The notes under the pieces are model-generated. The model did not search any database. It was not told the origin of the DNA and saw nothing but the letters and a program-made list of their open reading frames with translations. From an uncultured Parabacteroides sp. (GTDB taxonomy: Bacteria > Bacteroidota > Bacteroidia > Bacteroidales > Tannerellaceae), in assembly GCF_905196875.1 (NCBI RefSeq), contig NZ_CAJJWO010000040.1:1-46275 (forward strand): a stretch of 46,275 nt of DNA, read 5' to 3'. Shown piece after piece: positions 23,922 through 31,850 of this stretch. Every line of letters begins with the position of its first letter. Within the stretch, counting starts at the first letter, position 1. A program made the translations under genes and the position numbers.

Positions 23922-24236
23922 TCACACGGCAAACAGTTTATACAAACACCCGATACCGCCCGCGGCCATCAGGCAATAACCGACTATGTTTATGGGTTGG
24001 ATACCGGAGGATGTTCCCCAGTCGCCCTGCCGGAGAGCGAGAGTATCGCTCCGATCGCTGTCAGGGTCACTTCCGTTTGCTGCATCAGGAGAGACAGCAG
24101 GGTGATCGCCATCAGGAAAAGGACGAGGGTATGGATCGGGACAAGGGCAGTCACCGGTTGCCGGTTTTCGCTTGCGGGGAAAGATGATCCGGGCAAGACT
24201 GGTGAGGAAACTGAGAATTGTTTCGAGCACATTCAT
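23922..24236 (-). CDS. Small hypothetical protein with acidic, Pro-rich centre
   Basis: 104 residues from ATG at 24236. N-terminal 'VLETILSFLTSLARIIFP' is an amphipathic or membrane helix, followed by a basic 'RKRKP', a Pro/Asp-rich stretch (residues ~27-65) and a C-terminal hydrophobic 'IVGYCLMAAGGIGCLYKLF'. It lies downstream of the glucosaminidase and HU-like genes on the same strand, separated by a small opposite-strand gene. Small membrane proteins are common beside amidase or lysozyme genes in Bacteroidales capsule loci. The composition is unusual, and competing open frames exist on the other strand, so coding status is uncertain. Confidence 0.5.
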   Translation of the reverse strand: MNVLETILSFLTSLARIIFPRKRKPATGDCPCPDPYPRPFPDGDHPAVSPDAANGSDPDSDRSDTLALRQGDWGTSSGIQPINIVGYCLMAAGGIGCLYKLFAV

Positions 24237-24289
24237 GATTGATTGAAAATTAATGATTGAAAAATGATTACGGATTAATGGGATTATCT

Positions 24290-24297
24290 TATCTTTG
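24290..24297 (+). promoter_or_regulatory. -7 promoter box for the 60-residue protein gene
   Basis: TATCTTTG, a perfect TAnnTTTG box, 28 bases upstream of the ATG at 24326. It supports the short gene being real. Confidence 0.6.
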
Positions 24298-24325
24298 CAT
24301 AATAACCAAGTAAAAGTATTGTCTT

Positions 24326-24508
24326 ATGAAAAAATTGAATGAATATCCCATTGTAGAAAATAACACTTCTTCGGTAAAAGAACCGGAAGTAACATACAAA
24401 ACATCTTATCCTTATATGTCAAGGGCCGAAGCTCTTAAACACGGAATGCCTCTGGAAGAATCCAAAAGACTTATCTTAGAACGGATTCATAGAGATTTCC
24501 AAAAATAA
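24326..24508 (+). CDS. Small hypothetical protein, 60 residues
   Basis: Starts MKKLNEYPIVENNTSSVKEP and ends in a charged helix ('YMSRAEALKHGMPLEESKRLILERIHRDFQ'). It has its own -7 box and an appropriate leader. The N-terminus looks disordered and the C-terminus helical, as in small antitoxins or DNA-binding adaptors, but no family or partner toxin gene was recognised. It lies alone on the + strand between leftward genes. Confidence 0.65.
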   Translation: MKKLNEYPIVENNTSSVKEPEVTYKTSYPYMSRAEALKHGMPLEESKRLILERIHRDFQK

Positions 24509-24522
24509 GCGATATGAATGAA

Positions 24523-24972
24523 TTAGTTTTTAATTAATTTCCCGATCGACCGGCAAATCGAAACCAGCATTCGCCGATACGCTTCGCGGTTGTCGCCGTT
24601 GACTTCGCTGATATATTTGCTGTAACTGATTTTGAGGGCGAAGGCGGACGGATTGTTGCTGACGTCGGCGGCTGCGGTGTAGGCGTGACGGATCAGACGG
24701 GCATAGTCCATGAAAGAGTGTAACGGGTCGGGATATGTACGGAAAGAGAGGGAGTTCGTGCTTAGTTGCGTAGCGGTACCCGCCCACCAAACGTTCTTTT
24801 TACCGTAGGCGGTGATTCCGAAAAAGTTATGATATAAAAGACAAAGATCGCTTTGTCCCCAACCCGTTTCAATGGCAGCTTGTGCCAGGATCACTACCGG
24901 ATTGATCCGGAAAGCTTCCCCGGCCTTTTGAGCCAGGGGAAAATACTGGGTGGTAAATTCTTGTTTCGTCAT
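24523..24972 (-). CDS. Endolytic glucosaminidase/lysozyme-like domain protein
   Basis: 149 residues from the ATG at 24972; the frame runs upstream into a repeat region, but 'MTKQEFTTQYFPLAQKAGEA' is the natural start. 'INPVVILAQAAIETGWGQSD' holds the catalytic Glu of the FlgJ/LytG-like glucosaminidase family (GH73), and 'YHNFFGITA', 'FRTYPDPLHSFMDYARLI' and 'YISEVNGDNREAYRRML' follow in the expected order. No signal peptide is present, so it may act like a phage lysin or be released otherwise. In Bacteroidales, peptidoglycan hydrolase genes of this sort often accompany capsule loci with an HU-like gene, as here. Confidence 0.85.
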   Translation of the reverse strand: MTKQEFTTQYFPLAQKAGEAFRINPVVILAQAAIETGWGQSDLCLLYHNFFGITAYGKKNVWWAGTATQLSTNSLSFRTYPDPLHSFMDYARLIRHAYTAAADVSNNPSAFALKISYSKYISEVNGDNREAYRRMLVSICRSIGKLIKN

Positions 24973-24980
24973 AATAAATA

Positions 24981-25084
24981 ATTTGCCAATTTGCCAATAT
25001 GACAATGTGCCAATGCTAATACCAAATGTTTGAAATGTTCCCACAATTGGCATATTGGCACATTATCCTATTAGCACATTATTA
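24981..25084. repeat. Clustered TGCCAAT-type repeats with inverted copies
   Basis: 24981-25020 contains several copies of a TGCCAATWTG-like heptamer to decamer; 25043-25084 carries the complementary ATTGGCATATTGGCACATTA, so the region can form a long imperfect hairpin between the glucosaminidase and HU-like genes. The same motif recurs at 32271-32302. It looks like a dispersed intergenic repeat family. Confidence 0.65.
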
Positions 25085-25543
25085 CTCGATTACCGGTCTG
25101 TCATCTTCTCCGCTTCCGCCTTCTCCATCTTCTTTCTCCTCAGGATCGGAGAACGGGTCGAGACGGTCGTAACTGGTCTCGGAGATCAGTTGGCGCAACA
25201 TGGCACCCGGGGTGAAGACGATACGGGCTTTCTTGAACAACATCGGGTCGAAATTTTTCAGGGTGGCGGAACCTTTGCTACCGGCTACCATACGGAAATT
25301 GCCGAACTCGCCCATCTGGATAACATTGCCGCTCTCGAGCAGCATACACAATACATAGATCAGACCGTCGATAACCAGTTCCACTTCACCGGGTTTGGCG
25401 GTGCAGTAACCGGATACCAGTTTACACAGTTTTTTGAAATTGGTCTTTTCCAACGAACGGATCTGACCGTAATACAATTGAGCGCCTTGGGCGGCTCCTT
25501 TGCTCATGTCCTTTTTGAGGACGATACGATACTTTAACGGCAT
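25082..25543 (-). CDS. HU-like DNA-binding protein
   Basis: 153 residues. The family layout is 'YRIVLKKDMSKGAAQGAQLYYGQIRSLEK' then a helix-rich dimerisation part ('FKKLCKLVSGYCTAKPGEVELVIDGLIYVLCMLLESG') and the 'GNVIQMGEFGNFRMVAGS' beta arm of HU/IHF fold proteins; the C-terminal ~25 residues are acidic. This longer Bacteroidetes branch (HU-HIG type) is repeatedly seen beside capsule loci. Role is probably DNA architecture. A -7 box lies 92 bases upstream. It may share its transcript with the glucosaminidase gene, though 109 bases of repeats lie between them. Confidence 0.85.
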   Translation of the reverse strand: MPLKYRIVLKKDMSKGAAQGAQLYYGQIRSLEKTNFKKLCKLVSGYCTAKPGEVELVIDGLIYVLCMLLESGNVIQMGEFGNFRMVAGSKGSATLKNFDPMLFKKARIVFTPGAMLRQLISETSYDRLDPFSDPEEKEDGEGGSGEDDRPVIE

Positions 25544-25634
25544 AGCTTTTTTAATTAATAATTAATAATGAATGATGAATAATTCGTTGTGGATTCGGAA
25601 GAAGTTAACTGGTGTTATTCTCTTGAATACGTTA

Positions 25635-25642
25635 CAAAGATA
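25635..25642 (-). promoter_or_regulatory. -7 promoter box for the HU-like gene
   Basis: The reverse strand reads TATCTTTG at 25642-25635. TTTG occurs 16 bases further upstream, slightly close for a -33 element. The predicted leader is ~85 bases and AT-rich. Confidence 0.5.
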
Positions 25643-25789
25643 TGAGGTGGATATGGGGCAAATGAACCGGATGGAACCGGGCGGGAATATAAGGGCACTT
25701 TTCATTGAATTCTTTTGAAAATAAAGCCTTTATAATTGGATTATTTTGTATATTTATAGCATAATAATCACACTCTAAATCATCGTATT

Positions 25790-26011
25790 ATGAAAGATGA
25801 ATTCCAACAAAAAACGTACAGATGGCAGGAATTAGCAGTTCTTTATGCCCCCGATCTGACTCCACATGCCGCCTCCAAAAGACTTACGAAGTGGGTATTG
25901 ATAAACAAGGAGCTATATAAATGTCTGATCCGTTCAGGATGGACAAAAGGTTGTCGTATACTTTCACCTTTACAGGTGGGAATAATGGTTGATTTCCTGG
26001 GTGAACCATAA
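25790..26011 (+). CDS. DUF4248-like small protein
   Basis: 73 residues beginning MKDEFQQKTYRWQELAVLYA. 'ELAVLYAPDLTPHAASKRLTKWV' and 'GWTKGCRILSPLQVGIMVDFLGEP' match the short DUF4248 family of Bacteroidales, which is regularly found between an HU-like gene and a primase/helicase gene in capsule-linked modules. The first part looks like a helix-turn-helix-like three-helix unit. Function unknown. It is divergent from the HU-like gene. Confidence 0.8.
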   Translation: MKDEFQQKTYRWQELAVLYAPDLTPHAASKRLTKWVLINKELYKCLIRSGWTKGCRILSPLQVGIMVDFLGEP

Positions 26012-26030
26012 TTCATTTATGGCTATAAAA

Positions 26031-26111
26031 ACAATTGTATTTGATTTGAAAAACAGTTGTTTTTGATTACAAATACAATTGTTTTTGTGACTGAAAACTA
26101 TTGTCTTCAAA
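26031..26111. repeat. Four 22-bp tandem repeats (iteron-like)
   Basis: Units start at 26031, 26053, 26075 and 26097 with exact 22-base spacing. Consensus is ACAATTGTTTTTGATT plus a variable AT-rich end; the fourth is degenerate (ACTATTGTCTTC). The ACAATTG core is partly palindromic. About two helical turns per unit would place protein-binding sites on one face of the DNA. It lies between the DUF4248-like gene and the frameshifted gene. 26112-26193 holds nothing else recognised. Confidence 0.7.
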
Positions 26112-26193
26112 CCCTAAATAAACATCGCATGAAAAGGAGATTGAGTATATAGCAGAGAATGTCTGTTTTGCAGCGTAAATATTTTATTTATAA

Positions 26194-26683
26194 TGCACAA
26201 CTCAATCAAACAATATAAAAAAAAATTGCCGGGATCATAGGAAGAGATCTGGCTTTTGAGAAACTGGTCGAATATATAGAAAGCCAGAAAGAAAACGAAG
26301 AACTGATCATTTATTTAGTCCTGCTATTGGGAAGTAAATGCATAACCGGTCATAAATCGTGGAACAATTTAAGAACCAGCTTCTTTGAGAAGTATAAAGA
26401 TTCTATCCTGCACTGGTGTGGTTATGACACGGTCAACCCGCAAGACGGACGCTTCGAAGTGGAAAACGAAGATTTGTTGTTTTGCCTGTTCGCCTTATTG
26501 AAACAGTTCGGTTTACTGGGAAAATGTTCTTACAAACAACTGGCCAGAATATTATACGCCACGTTCAATTTTACAAATACAATAAATACCATTTGCACAA
26601 AACTGAAAACAGTCTATCAGGAACATATTTACCAGGCTGTCATTCAGAACTTTATCAAGGAACTAAAGAAGTTGAAAAAGTAA
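26194..26683 (+). pseudogene. Frameshifted hypothetical gene
   Basis: ATG at 26194 starts MHNSIKQYKK, then the frame is lost in an 8-A run at 26218-26225 and would stop about 35 bases later. One added base restores a continuous ~163-residue protein running 'IAGIIGRDLAFEKLVEYIES' through 'VYQEHIYQAVIQNFIKELKK' to TAA at 26681-26683. The C-terminal ~70 residues look helical and faintly like RteC-type C-termini, but no family is claimed. It may be a decayed gene, a phase-variable one, or a homopolymer sequencing error. The sequence downstream of the A run is otherwise intact, which favours a recent or reversible change. Confidence 0.6.
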
Positions 26684-26783
26684 TGATTTGCTAAACATCC
26701 ATTTTTATAACCAGCTGTAAAACAGCATTCTAAACAAATAAAAACCGGTTATTTCAGTAATACAGGGAGAGGCAGGAGCAATA

Positions 26784-26791
26784 TACCTTTG
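26784..26791 (+). promoter_or_regulatory. -7 promoter box in the 26684-27017 gap
   Basis: TACCTTTG matches TAnnTTTG. It would start the helicase/primase/wzi transcript with a leader of ~220 bases. The leader includes a 26-codon open frame at 26842-26922 (MPEALYIF...), which I do not call a gene. Nothing else is recognised in the gap. Confidence 0.45.
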
Positions 26792-27017
26792 TATCAGCAA
26801 AGTGAAATACGCTCTTTGATTCCTCTAAAAGCTGAAAAAAAATGCCGGAGGCCTTATATATCTTTATAAAGAATATTCTTTCTATATTTAAAGAGAAAAA
26901 TAAGACCATCACCGAAGTCTAATATGAGACACATTAAAACAACTGGCAATCAACTCATTAAAGGACAAAATCCGTAATCATGCGCTAATATGAAATATCA
27001 ACTAAAAAATTAGTATC

Positions 27018-27518
27018 ATGAGATGTTCAAAAAGTATTGAAAATGAGAAGATTGCCTTAGACTACCTGGGAAAGACTTTCATAAAGATTCCCAGAAGTAT
27101 AATGGATCGTTTAGACAGTGTCCGGTTGGTCGAACGCCAGATGGCCCGACTACATGTATGCCTGTTCGGGATTTGTTATCACACAGACGGATATGCGATG
27201 TTAAACAATCGCAAAGTCAGTTGCCGGAGAGGGGAATATGTCGGTACCCAACTCCGGTTGTCCGAAATTACAGGGATCAGACCCGGGTCATTGAGCCGGT
27301 TGATCGATAAACTGGTGAAACTTCAATTGATATCCGTCACTCATATACCGGGAGGAAGCCGTATACAGGTGAAGGGATATGATGTTTTCACCCGGATACA
27401 GGAAAGCAAAGAGACGCCAAAGAATGCACCGGCAACGGATGCAGCTGCTCAAATGGCCGAAGCTGAAAAAAACATGGGCGGACGAAGTATGCAGAATCCT
27501 ACTAATCAACCTGATTAA
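27018..27518 (+). CDS. Winged-helix (MarR-like) DNA-binding protein
   Basis: 166 residues. The central part 'GEYVGTQLRLSEITGIRPGSLSRLIDKLVKLQLISVTHIPGGSRI' has the recognition-helix and wing pattern of replication-initiator-like or MarR-like winged-helix domains. The N-terminal 'KIPRSIMDRLDSVRLVERQMARLHVCLFGICYHTDGY' resembles proteins that precede primase/helicase genes in phage and plasmid modules. The last ~35 residues are low-complexity. The helicase gene begins 8 bases after its stop, so it could be the operon's regulator or an origin-binding factor. Confidence 0.8.
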   Translation: MRCSKSIENEKIALDYLGKTFIKIPRSIMDRLDSVRLVERQMARLHVCLFGICYHTDGYAMLNNRKVSCRRGEYVGTQLRLSEITGIRPGSLSRLIDKLVKLQLISVTHIPGGSRIQVKGYDVFTRIQESKETPKNAPATDAAAQMAEAEKNMGGRSMQNPTNQPD

Positions 27519-27526
27519 CAGCGCTT

Positions 27527-28879
27527 ATGGAAACATTAGAATCTGTACGCCAGGTAGAAGAAGCCGTGATTTGTGCACTTCTGTCTTCCGAATCTGCCAT
27601 CTGGCAGGTTGCTCCGGTATTGAAGCCGGAGATGTTCAGCGACCCTTTGTTATCTTTCATCTATACGGCCATCCGCACATTGAACGACCGGAGAGAAAAG
27701 GCAGACCTGGTCACAACCGATATAGAAATGCACCGATTGAACGAAAAGCGGTGGCAAGAGGTGAACGGGATCGCAGCGATCAATACGGTCATGACGCAGA
27801 TACGTCATACGGGTAACCTGAAACAATATGTCGAAGAGGTGAAGCGGCAATATATGCTTCGTTTGCTGGCAACCTTGTTCACGACCTTGCAGGCAAAGGC
27901 TCACAGTTTCGATTCGTCCTATATGGCTCTGATCGAAGAAGCGGAATCGTCGTTACTGGAACTGAGGGAGGACGGGATTGCAGGTAAACAGATCTCCCGG
28001 ATCGGTAAAACAGCGAACGATGTACTGAAAATGCATCGCGAACGACTGGAAAACGGCGTGGATACCATGCGTATCCGGACAGGTATCGAAGAGTTCGACT
28101 ATGTGACCGGAGGACTTTACAAAGGCGAACTGACAGTCGGGGCCGGACGTCCCGGTGACGGAAAAACGGCTGTCGCCATGCAGATTGCGGTGAATGCCGC
28201 AATGGCGGGAAAGCATGTCTGCTTCTTCAGTCTCGAAATGACGGCTTTGCAGACAATGAACCGTTTGTTTGCCGGTTACGGTGGTGTGGATGCCAACCAT
28301 TTGCGTATCGACGGCGCCAATCCGGACGACCTGGCTAAAATGGAAAAAATGGCAGATGAGTTCCAGAATCTTCCGTTATATTTCGACCATACCTCGGCAA
28401 ACAGTGTGGAAAACATACGTGCCCAGGTGATGCTCCAGAAACGTAAGAAACAATGTGACCTGGCAGTGGTAGATTATCTTCACCTGATGAAAATGGAGAA
28501 TCACGGAAAAGATACCGTAGACCAGATGATAGGTCGTAATATACAGGGCTTGAAACAACTGGCACTGGATGCCGATATCCCGATACTTGTTCTTTCGCAG
28601 ATGAACCGTAACAGTGTGAACCGGGCCGACAAGGCACACATCCCTGATTTGCATGACCTACGGGATTCGGGTGTGATCGAACAGGTAGCCGATTGTGTCT
28701 ACTTCGTTTATATCCCCGAACATTACGGGATCACGACAGACGAACTCACCGGCGAGAGCTTGCATCTGGTAGGAAAACTATATATAAGAAAGACGCGTAA
28801 CGGTTCGACAGGGATTGCCCGTTACCGCTATAATGAGAGTTATACCCGGATCACAAACTATATACGCAGACGATCATGA
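27527..28879 (+). CDS. DnaB-like replicative helicase
   Basis: 450 residues. An N-terminal DnaB domain (residues ~5-110, 'EEAVICALLSS' to 'GNLKQYVEEVKRQYM') is followed by the RecA-like motor: Walker A 'GRPGDGKTA' (207-215, K213), Walker B 'LAVVDYLHL' (D316), 'SQMNR' (357-361), and 'DLRDSGVIEQVADCVYFVY'. 'GIEEFDYVTGGLYKGELTVGAGRPG' matches the DnaB pattern 'G...LD..T.G~..G.L.~.~~RP'. It would unwind DNA 5' to 3' as a hexamer. It is not the usual chromosomal dnaB context: it lies between a winged-helix gene and a primase gene, overlapping the latter by 4 bases (ATGA). GC content is like the flanking chromosome, not the AT-rich block. Confidence 0.93.
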   Translation: METLESVRQVEEAVICALLSSESAIWQVAPVLKPEMFSDPLLSFIYTAIRTLNDRREKADLVTTDIEMHRLNEKRWQEVNGIAAINTVMTQIRHTGNLKQYVEEVKRQYMLRLLATLFTTLQAKAHSFDSSYMALIEEAESSLLELREDGIAGKQISRIGKTANDVLKMHRERLENGVDTMRIRTGIEEFDYVTGGLYKGELTVGAGRPGDGKTAVAMQIAVNAAMAGKHVCFFSLEMTALQTMNRLFAGYGGVDANHLRIDGANPDDLAKMEKMADEFQNLPLYFDHTSANSVENIRAQVMLQKRKKQCDLAVVDYLHLMKMENHGKDTVDQMIGRNIQGLKQLALDADIPILVLSQMNRNSVNRADKAHIPDLHDLRDSGVIEQVADCVYFVYIPEHYGITTDELTGESLHLVGKLYIRKTRNGSTGIARYRYNESYTRITNYIRRRS

Positions 28880-30366
28880 CAAAGAAAGAGATAGAAGAAT
28901 TGAAATCGTCACTCCATATAGAAGAGGTGATCGGAAAATCCGTAAAGCTGGAACGGAAAGGGGCTAACTATATCGGACTTTGTCCGTTTCACAACGACCA
29001 CCATCCCTCACTCATGGTGAATCCTGAGAAGCAAACTTTTCATTGCTTTGCCTGTGGGGAACATGGGGATGCGATCGGGTTCATAGAGAAGATGGAACAT
29101 TGCGGGTTTATGGAAGCGGTTGGAAAGTTGGCATTCGACAGAGAGAAGTTGACAGGTAGAAAAAAAAGAAATATAAATAGCGATGCGAAGCATCTGTCAA
29201 CTGTCACTCGTCAACTGTCAACTGAAAAAAACTTACAGTTTCTTTCCTCCCTCCTTCCCTATGCATGCGGTAATTCGGAATTAACGCCTTCATATCTGGA
29301 TTTTGAGGTCGGACAATCGCCTGTAAACGTTCCGAGGGAATGGTATATCATGCGTAACCGTATCATTTTTCCGATCCGGGATGAAGCCGGAGAGCTAGTA
29401 GCCTTCGCTGCCCGCCGGTTAGCGGATGGAAAGCGGGATGAACCGAAATATATTAATAGTTCGACAGCTGACGGATACAAAAAGAGTGAAAACCTCTATG
29501 CTCTTTACCGGGCAAAGAGAGGGATTGAAGAGCAAGGTTTTATTTTCCTCGTAGAAGGTTACAAAGATGCAATTGCCATGCATGCAGCCGGCTTTACCAA
29601 TACGGTAGCCCTGTGCGGAACGGCGTTGACCGCCGGACAGCTTATTTTGCTGCAAAAGTATACGAAGCGAATCTGTCTATTGCTCGACGGAGACATACCG
29701 GGACGGGAAGCTGCCCGCAAAATATCCTTATCGCTCGATCCGGCTTCGATGGAGGTGCAAACGATCCCGCTGCCGGAAGGTGAAGACCCAGATTCCTTAT
29801 TCCGCAGACTCGGCAAAGATGCTTTTGTTTCCCTGATCCATAGATACCAATCGAAGCCTCACCTGTCGGAAGAGTTGTTGCTGACAGCCAGCCTGTTGTT
29901 TGCGGATACTTATTATATGTTCAAAGGTTCGCTTTGTCTTTTTGCCGAATTATTGAATAGCATCCTGGAAACGGACAACTTACTTTTGGAAAATAAAGAG
30001 AACCGGATGATACTGGCACATCTGGCCGAAGGGTATTTGGAATCGGACCTCCCACCGGCATTAAAAGAGATAGCCGATGAACTGCATACGGAATATGATC
30101 TATTGGTTTACAATGAAAAAGAACAGTTCGAATCTCTTTACCCGCACGCTACGAACGTAATGGATATGTACCTGACCCGGTTATTCTTTTTATATACGGA
30201 AAACCGTATCCTCCGGGATATACAAAAACAGGTTCGCCTGTTATTGGAAACTACCCCTGAAAAGAAAAAGAAACGTCTCGCCATCCTTGTCCATATTGCC
30301 GAACGTCGCGAACAGCTACGTCACGTATCGGAGAATCTGGATAGGCCGGGAGCCGTTTGGTATTGA
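28876..30366 (+). CDS. DnaG-like primase with CHC2 zinc finger and TOPRIM domain
   Basis: 496 residues. The zinc ribbon is C36-x2-H39...C57-x2-C60 and 'FHCFACGEHGDAIGFI' closes it. After a variable linker (~95-135) comes the primase core, with TOPRIM motif 'LVEGYKD' (E227, D231) and 'LLLDGDIPGREAA' (D271, D273) for metal binding. The C-terminal ~200 residues are helical and may bind the helicase. Shorter than chromosomal DnaG and with a weak N-core, so resembling plasmid and phage primases. The linker contains a repeated CTGTCAA element (29194-29224). Only 20 bases separate its stop from wzi. Confidence 0.92.
   Translation: MTKKEIEELKSSLHIEEVIGKSVKLERKGANYIGLCPFHNDHHPSLMVNPEKQTFHCFACGEHGDAIGFIEKMEHCGFMEAVGKLAFDREKLTGRKKRNINSDAKHLSTVTRQLSTEKNLQFLSSLLPYACGNSELTPSYLDFEVGQSPVNVPREWYIMRNRIIFPIRDEAGELVAFAARRLADGKRDEPKYINSSTADGYKKSENLYALYRAKRGIEEQGFIFLVEGYKDAIAMHAAGFTNTVALCGTALTAGQLILLQKYTKRICLLLDGDIPGREAARKISLSLDPASMEVQTIPLPEGEDPDSLFRRLGKDAFVSLIHRYQSKPHLSEELLLTASLLFADTYYMFKGSLCLFAELLNSILETDNLLLENKENRMILAHLAEGYLESDLPPALKEIADELHTEYDLLVYNEKEQFESLYPHATNVMDMYLTRLFFLYTENRILRDIQKQVRLLLETTPEKKKKRLAILVHIAERREQLRHVSENLDRPGAVWY
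29194..29224. repeat. CTGTCAA-type repeat inside the primase gene
   Basis: Two near-identical halves, CTGTCAACTGTCA and GTCAACTGTCAACTG, lie in the region encoding the zinc-finger/TOPRIM linker ('HLSTVTRQLSTEKN'). It reads as an intergenic-type repeat that has been kept in frame. Confidence 0.5.
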
Positions 30367-30386
30367 TATTTCTAAAATCGAAATAA

Positions 30387-31850
30387 ATGAAATTTGTAAC
30401 AAACTTACTACTTATGGGAGGCATCTTTATGCTTCCCGTATCCTCTTATGCTCAGTTTACCAAGGGATTGAATTACCGGACAGAGACCGGGATCAGCTTT
30501 AGCGGAGGGGAACATACGCCTTTCTGGCTGACAGCCAATAAACAGGGACTTTCGTCTATCGAAAAAAACAGCGGATACCTCCGTGCCGGAATCTTCCGGG
30601 AGATGGAAGACGATAAACGTTTCTCCTATGCTTTTGGTGCGGATCTGGCTGTTGCCTATAATTTCACGTCCTCCTTTATCATACAACAATTGTACGCAGA
30701 CCTCAAATACCGTTGCCTGCAACTGAGTATCGGAAGCAAGGAACGGCACAGTGAATTCAATAATCCGATTCTCAGCAGCGGTGGGCTGACATTTTCAGGG
30801 AATGCACGTCCGATCCCTCAAATTCGTATCGGTATTCCTGAATATACGCTTGTACCGGGTACCAAAGGATGGCTGGCATTCAAAGGTCATATTGCTTACG
30901 GCATGTTTACCGACGACGGATGGCAAAAGGATTTTGTAGCTCCGGGAAATAAATATACGGAACATGTACTTTATCATTCCAAAGACTTATATGTAAAGAT
31001 CGGTAACCGGGAGAAATTTCCGCTGATCCTTGAAGGGGGATTGGAAATGGCTGCACAGTTCGGAGGGAATGCGTTTATCGGAGATGAAAAGACAGATATG
31101 CCAAACGGGATAAAGGATTTTTTCAAGGTGTTTATTCCCAGTGGAGGTAGTAGCGAAACTCCAATGGGTGAACAAACAAATATTTACGGGAACCATTTGG
31201 GTAGTTGGAACTTTTCACTCACTTGGTATGCTCCCGAAAATTGGACAATCCGCCCTTATTATGAACATTATTTCGAGGATCATTCTCAGATGTTCGGCGA
31301 ATATGGTTGGAAAGATTGTCTGGCGGGAATAGAGATTACATTTCCCAGAAATCCAATAGTTAGCAGTTTTGTCTACGAATATATTTCAACAAAAGATCAG
31401 ACAGGGCCTGTCTACTGGGATCATACACCTGAGATACCGGAGCAAGTAAGTGGTACAGATAATTATTATAACCACTATATTTATAGTGGATGGCAACATT
31501 GGGGAATGGGTATTGGGAATCCGCTCGTCATCTCTCCTATTTATAATACTGACGGTGATATTAGTTTTAAAAGCAACCGGATGCAAGGACATCATTTTGG
31601 GATAATGGGTAACCCTTGTGCCGATTTACAATATCGTATTCTTTTATCGGTTTCCCGAAATTGGGGTACTTATGTACTCCCTTTTTATGAAATCAAGAAA
31701 AATGGAAACGCTTTGGTCGAATTGAAATATACACCGCACCAATTAAACGGATGGGACTTCACTGCCTCATTAGGCATAGACCGGGGTGCTATGCTGGGGA
31801 AAAGTACCGGAGGAATGATAACGATCAGAAAAACAGGATGGATACGATGA
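30387..31850 (+). CDS. wzi: Wzi-family capsule assembly outer-membrane protein
   Basis: 487 residues with a signal peptide (cleavage after ~residue 23, 'PVSSYAQ'). The body is an 18-stranded-barrel-like alternation of strands, and 'GISFSGGEHTPFWLTANKQGL', 'LSIGSKERHSEFNNPILSSGGLTFSGNARPIPQIRIGIP' and 'GWLAFKGHIAYGMFTDDGW' are typical of Cap_assemb_Wzi proteins, which anchor or order capsule polysaccharide on the outer membrane. It lies 20 bases after the primase gene and overlaps the lipoprotein gene by 4 bases, so it appears to be in one operon with both. This ties the replication-like genes to capsule biogenesis. Confidence 0.9.
   Translation: MKFVTNLLLMGGIFMLPVSSYAQFTKGLNYRTETGISFSGGEHTPFWLTANKQGLSSIEKNSGYLRAGIFREMEDDKRFSYAFGADLAVAYNFTSSFIIQQLYADLKYRCLQLSIGSKERHSEFNNPILSSGGLTFSGNARPIPQIRIGIPEYTLVPGTKGWLAFKGHIAYGMFTDDGWQKDFVAPGNKYTEHVLYHSKDLYVKIGNREKFPLILEGGLEMAAQFGGNAFIGDEKTDMPNGIKDFFKVFIPSGGSSETPMGEQTNIYGNHLGSWNFSLTWYAPENWTIRPYYEHYFEDHSQMFGEYGWKDCLAGIEITFPRNPIVSSFVYEYISTKDQTGPVYWDHTPEIPEQVSGTDNYYNHYIYSGWQHWGMGIGNPLVISPIYNTDGDISFKSNRMQGHHFGIMGNPCADLQYRILLSVSRNWGTYVLPFYEIKKNGNALVELKYTPHQLNGWDFTASLGIDRGAMLGKSTGGMITIRKTGWIR

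Noticed and set aside
26031..26111. CRISPR-like array
   Set aside because: The repeats are only 22 bases and directly adjacent, with no unique spacers and no cas genes.
26842..26922. 26-codon leader peptide before the winged-helix gene
   Set aside because: No ribosome-binding signal, motif or attenuator structure supports it, although position in a long leader is suggestive.
27650..28654. Leftward open frames inside the helicase gene
   Set aside because: Antisense shadows of a conserved DnaB-like protein; they reflect codon usage, not genes.
27527..30366. Chromosomal dnaB/dnaG
   Set aside because: Primase is shorter than the chromosomal type, the two genes are coupled, and the setting is a capsule locus, so these are taken as extra module-borne copies.
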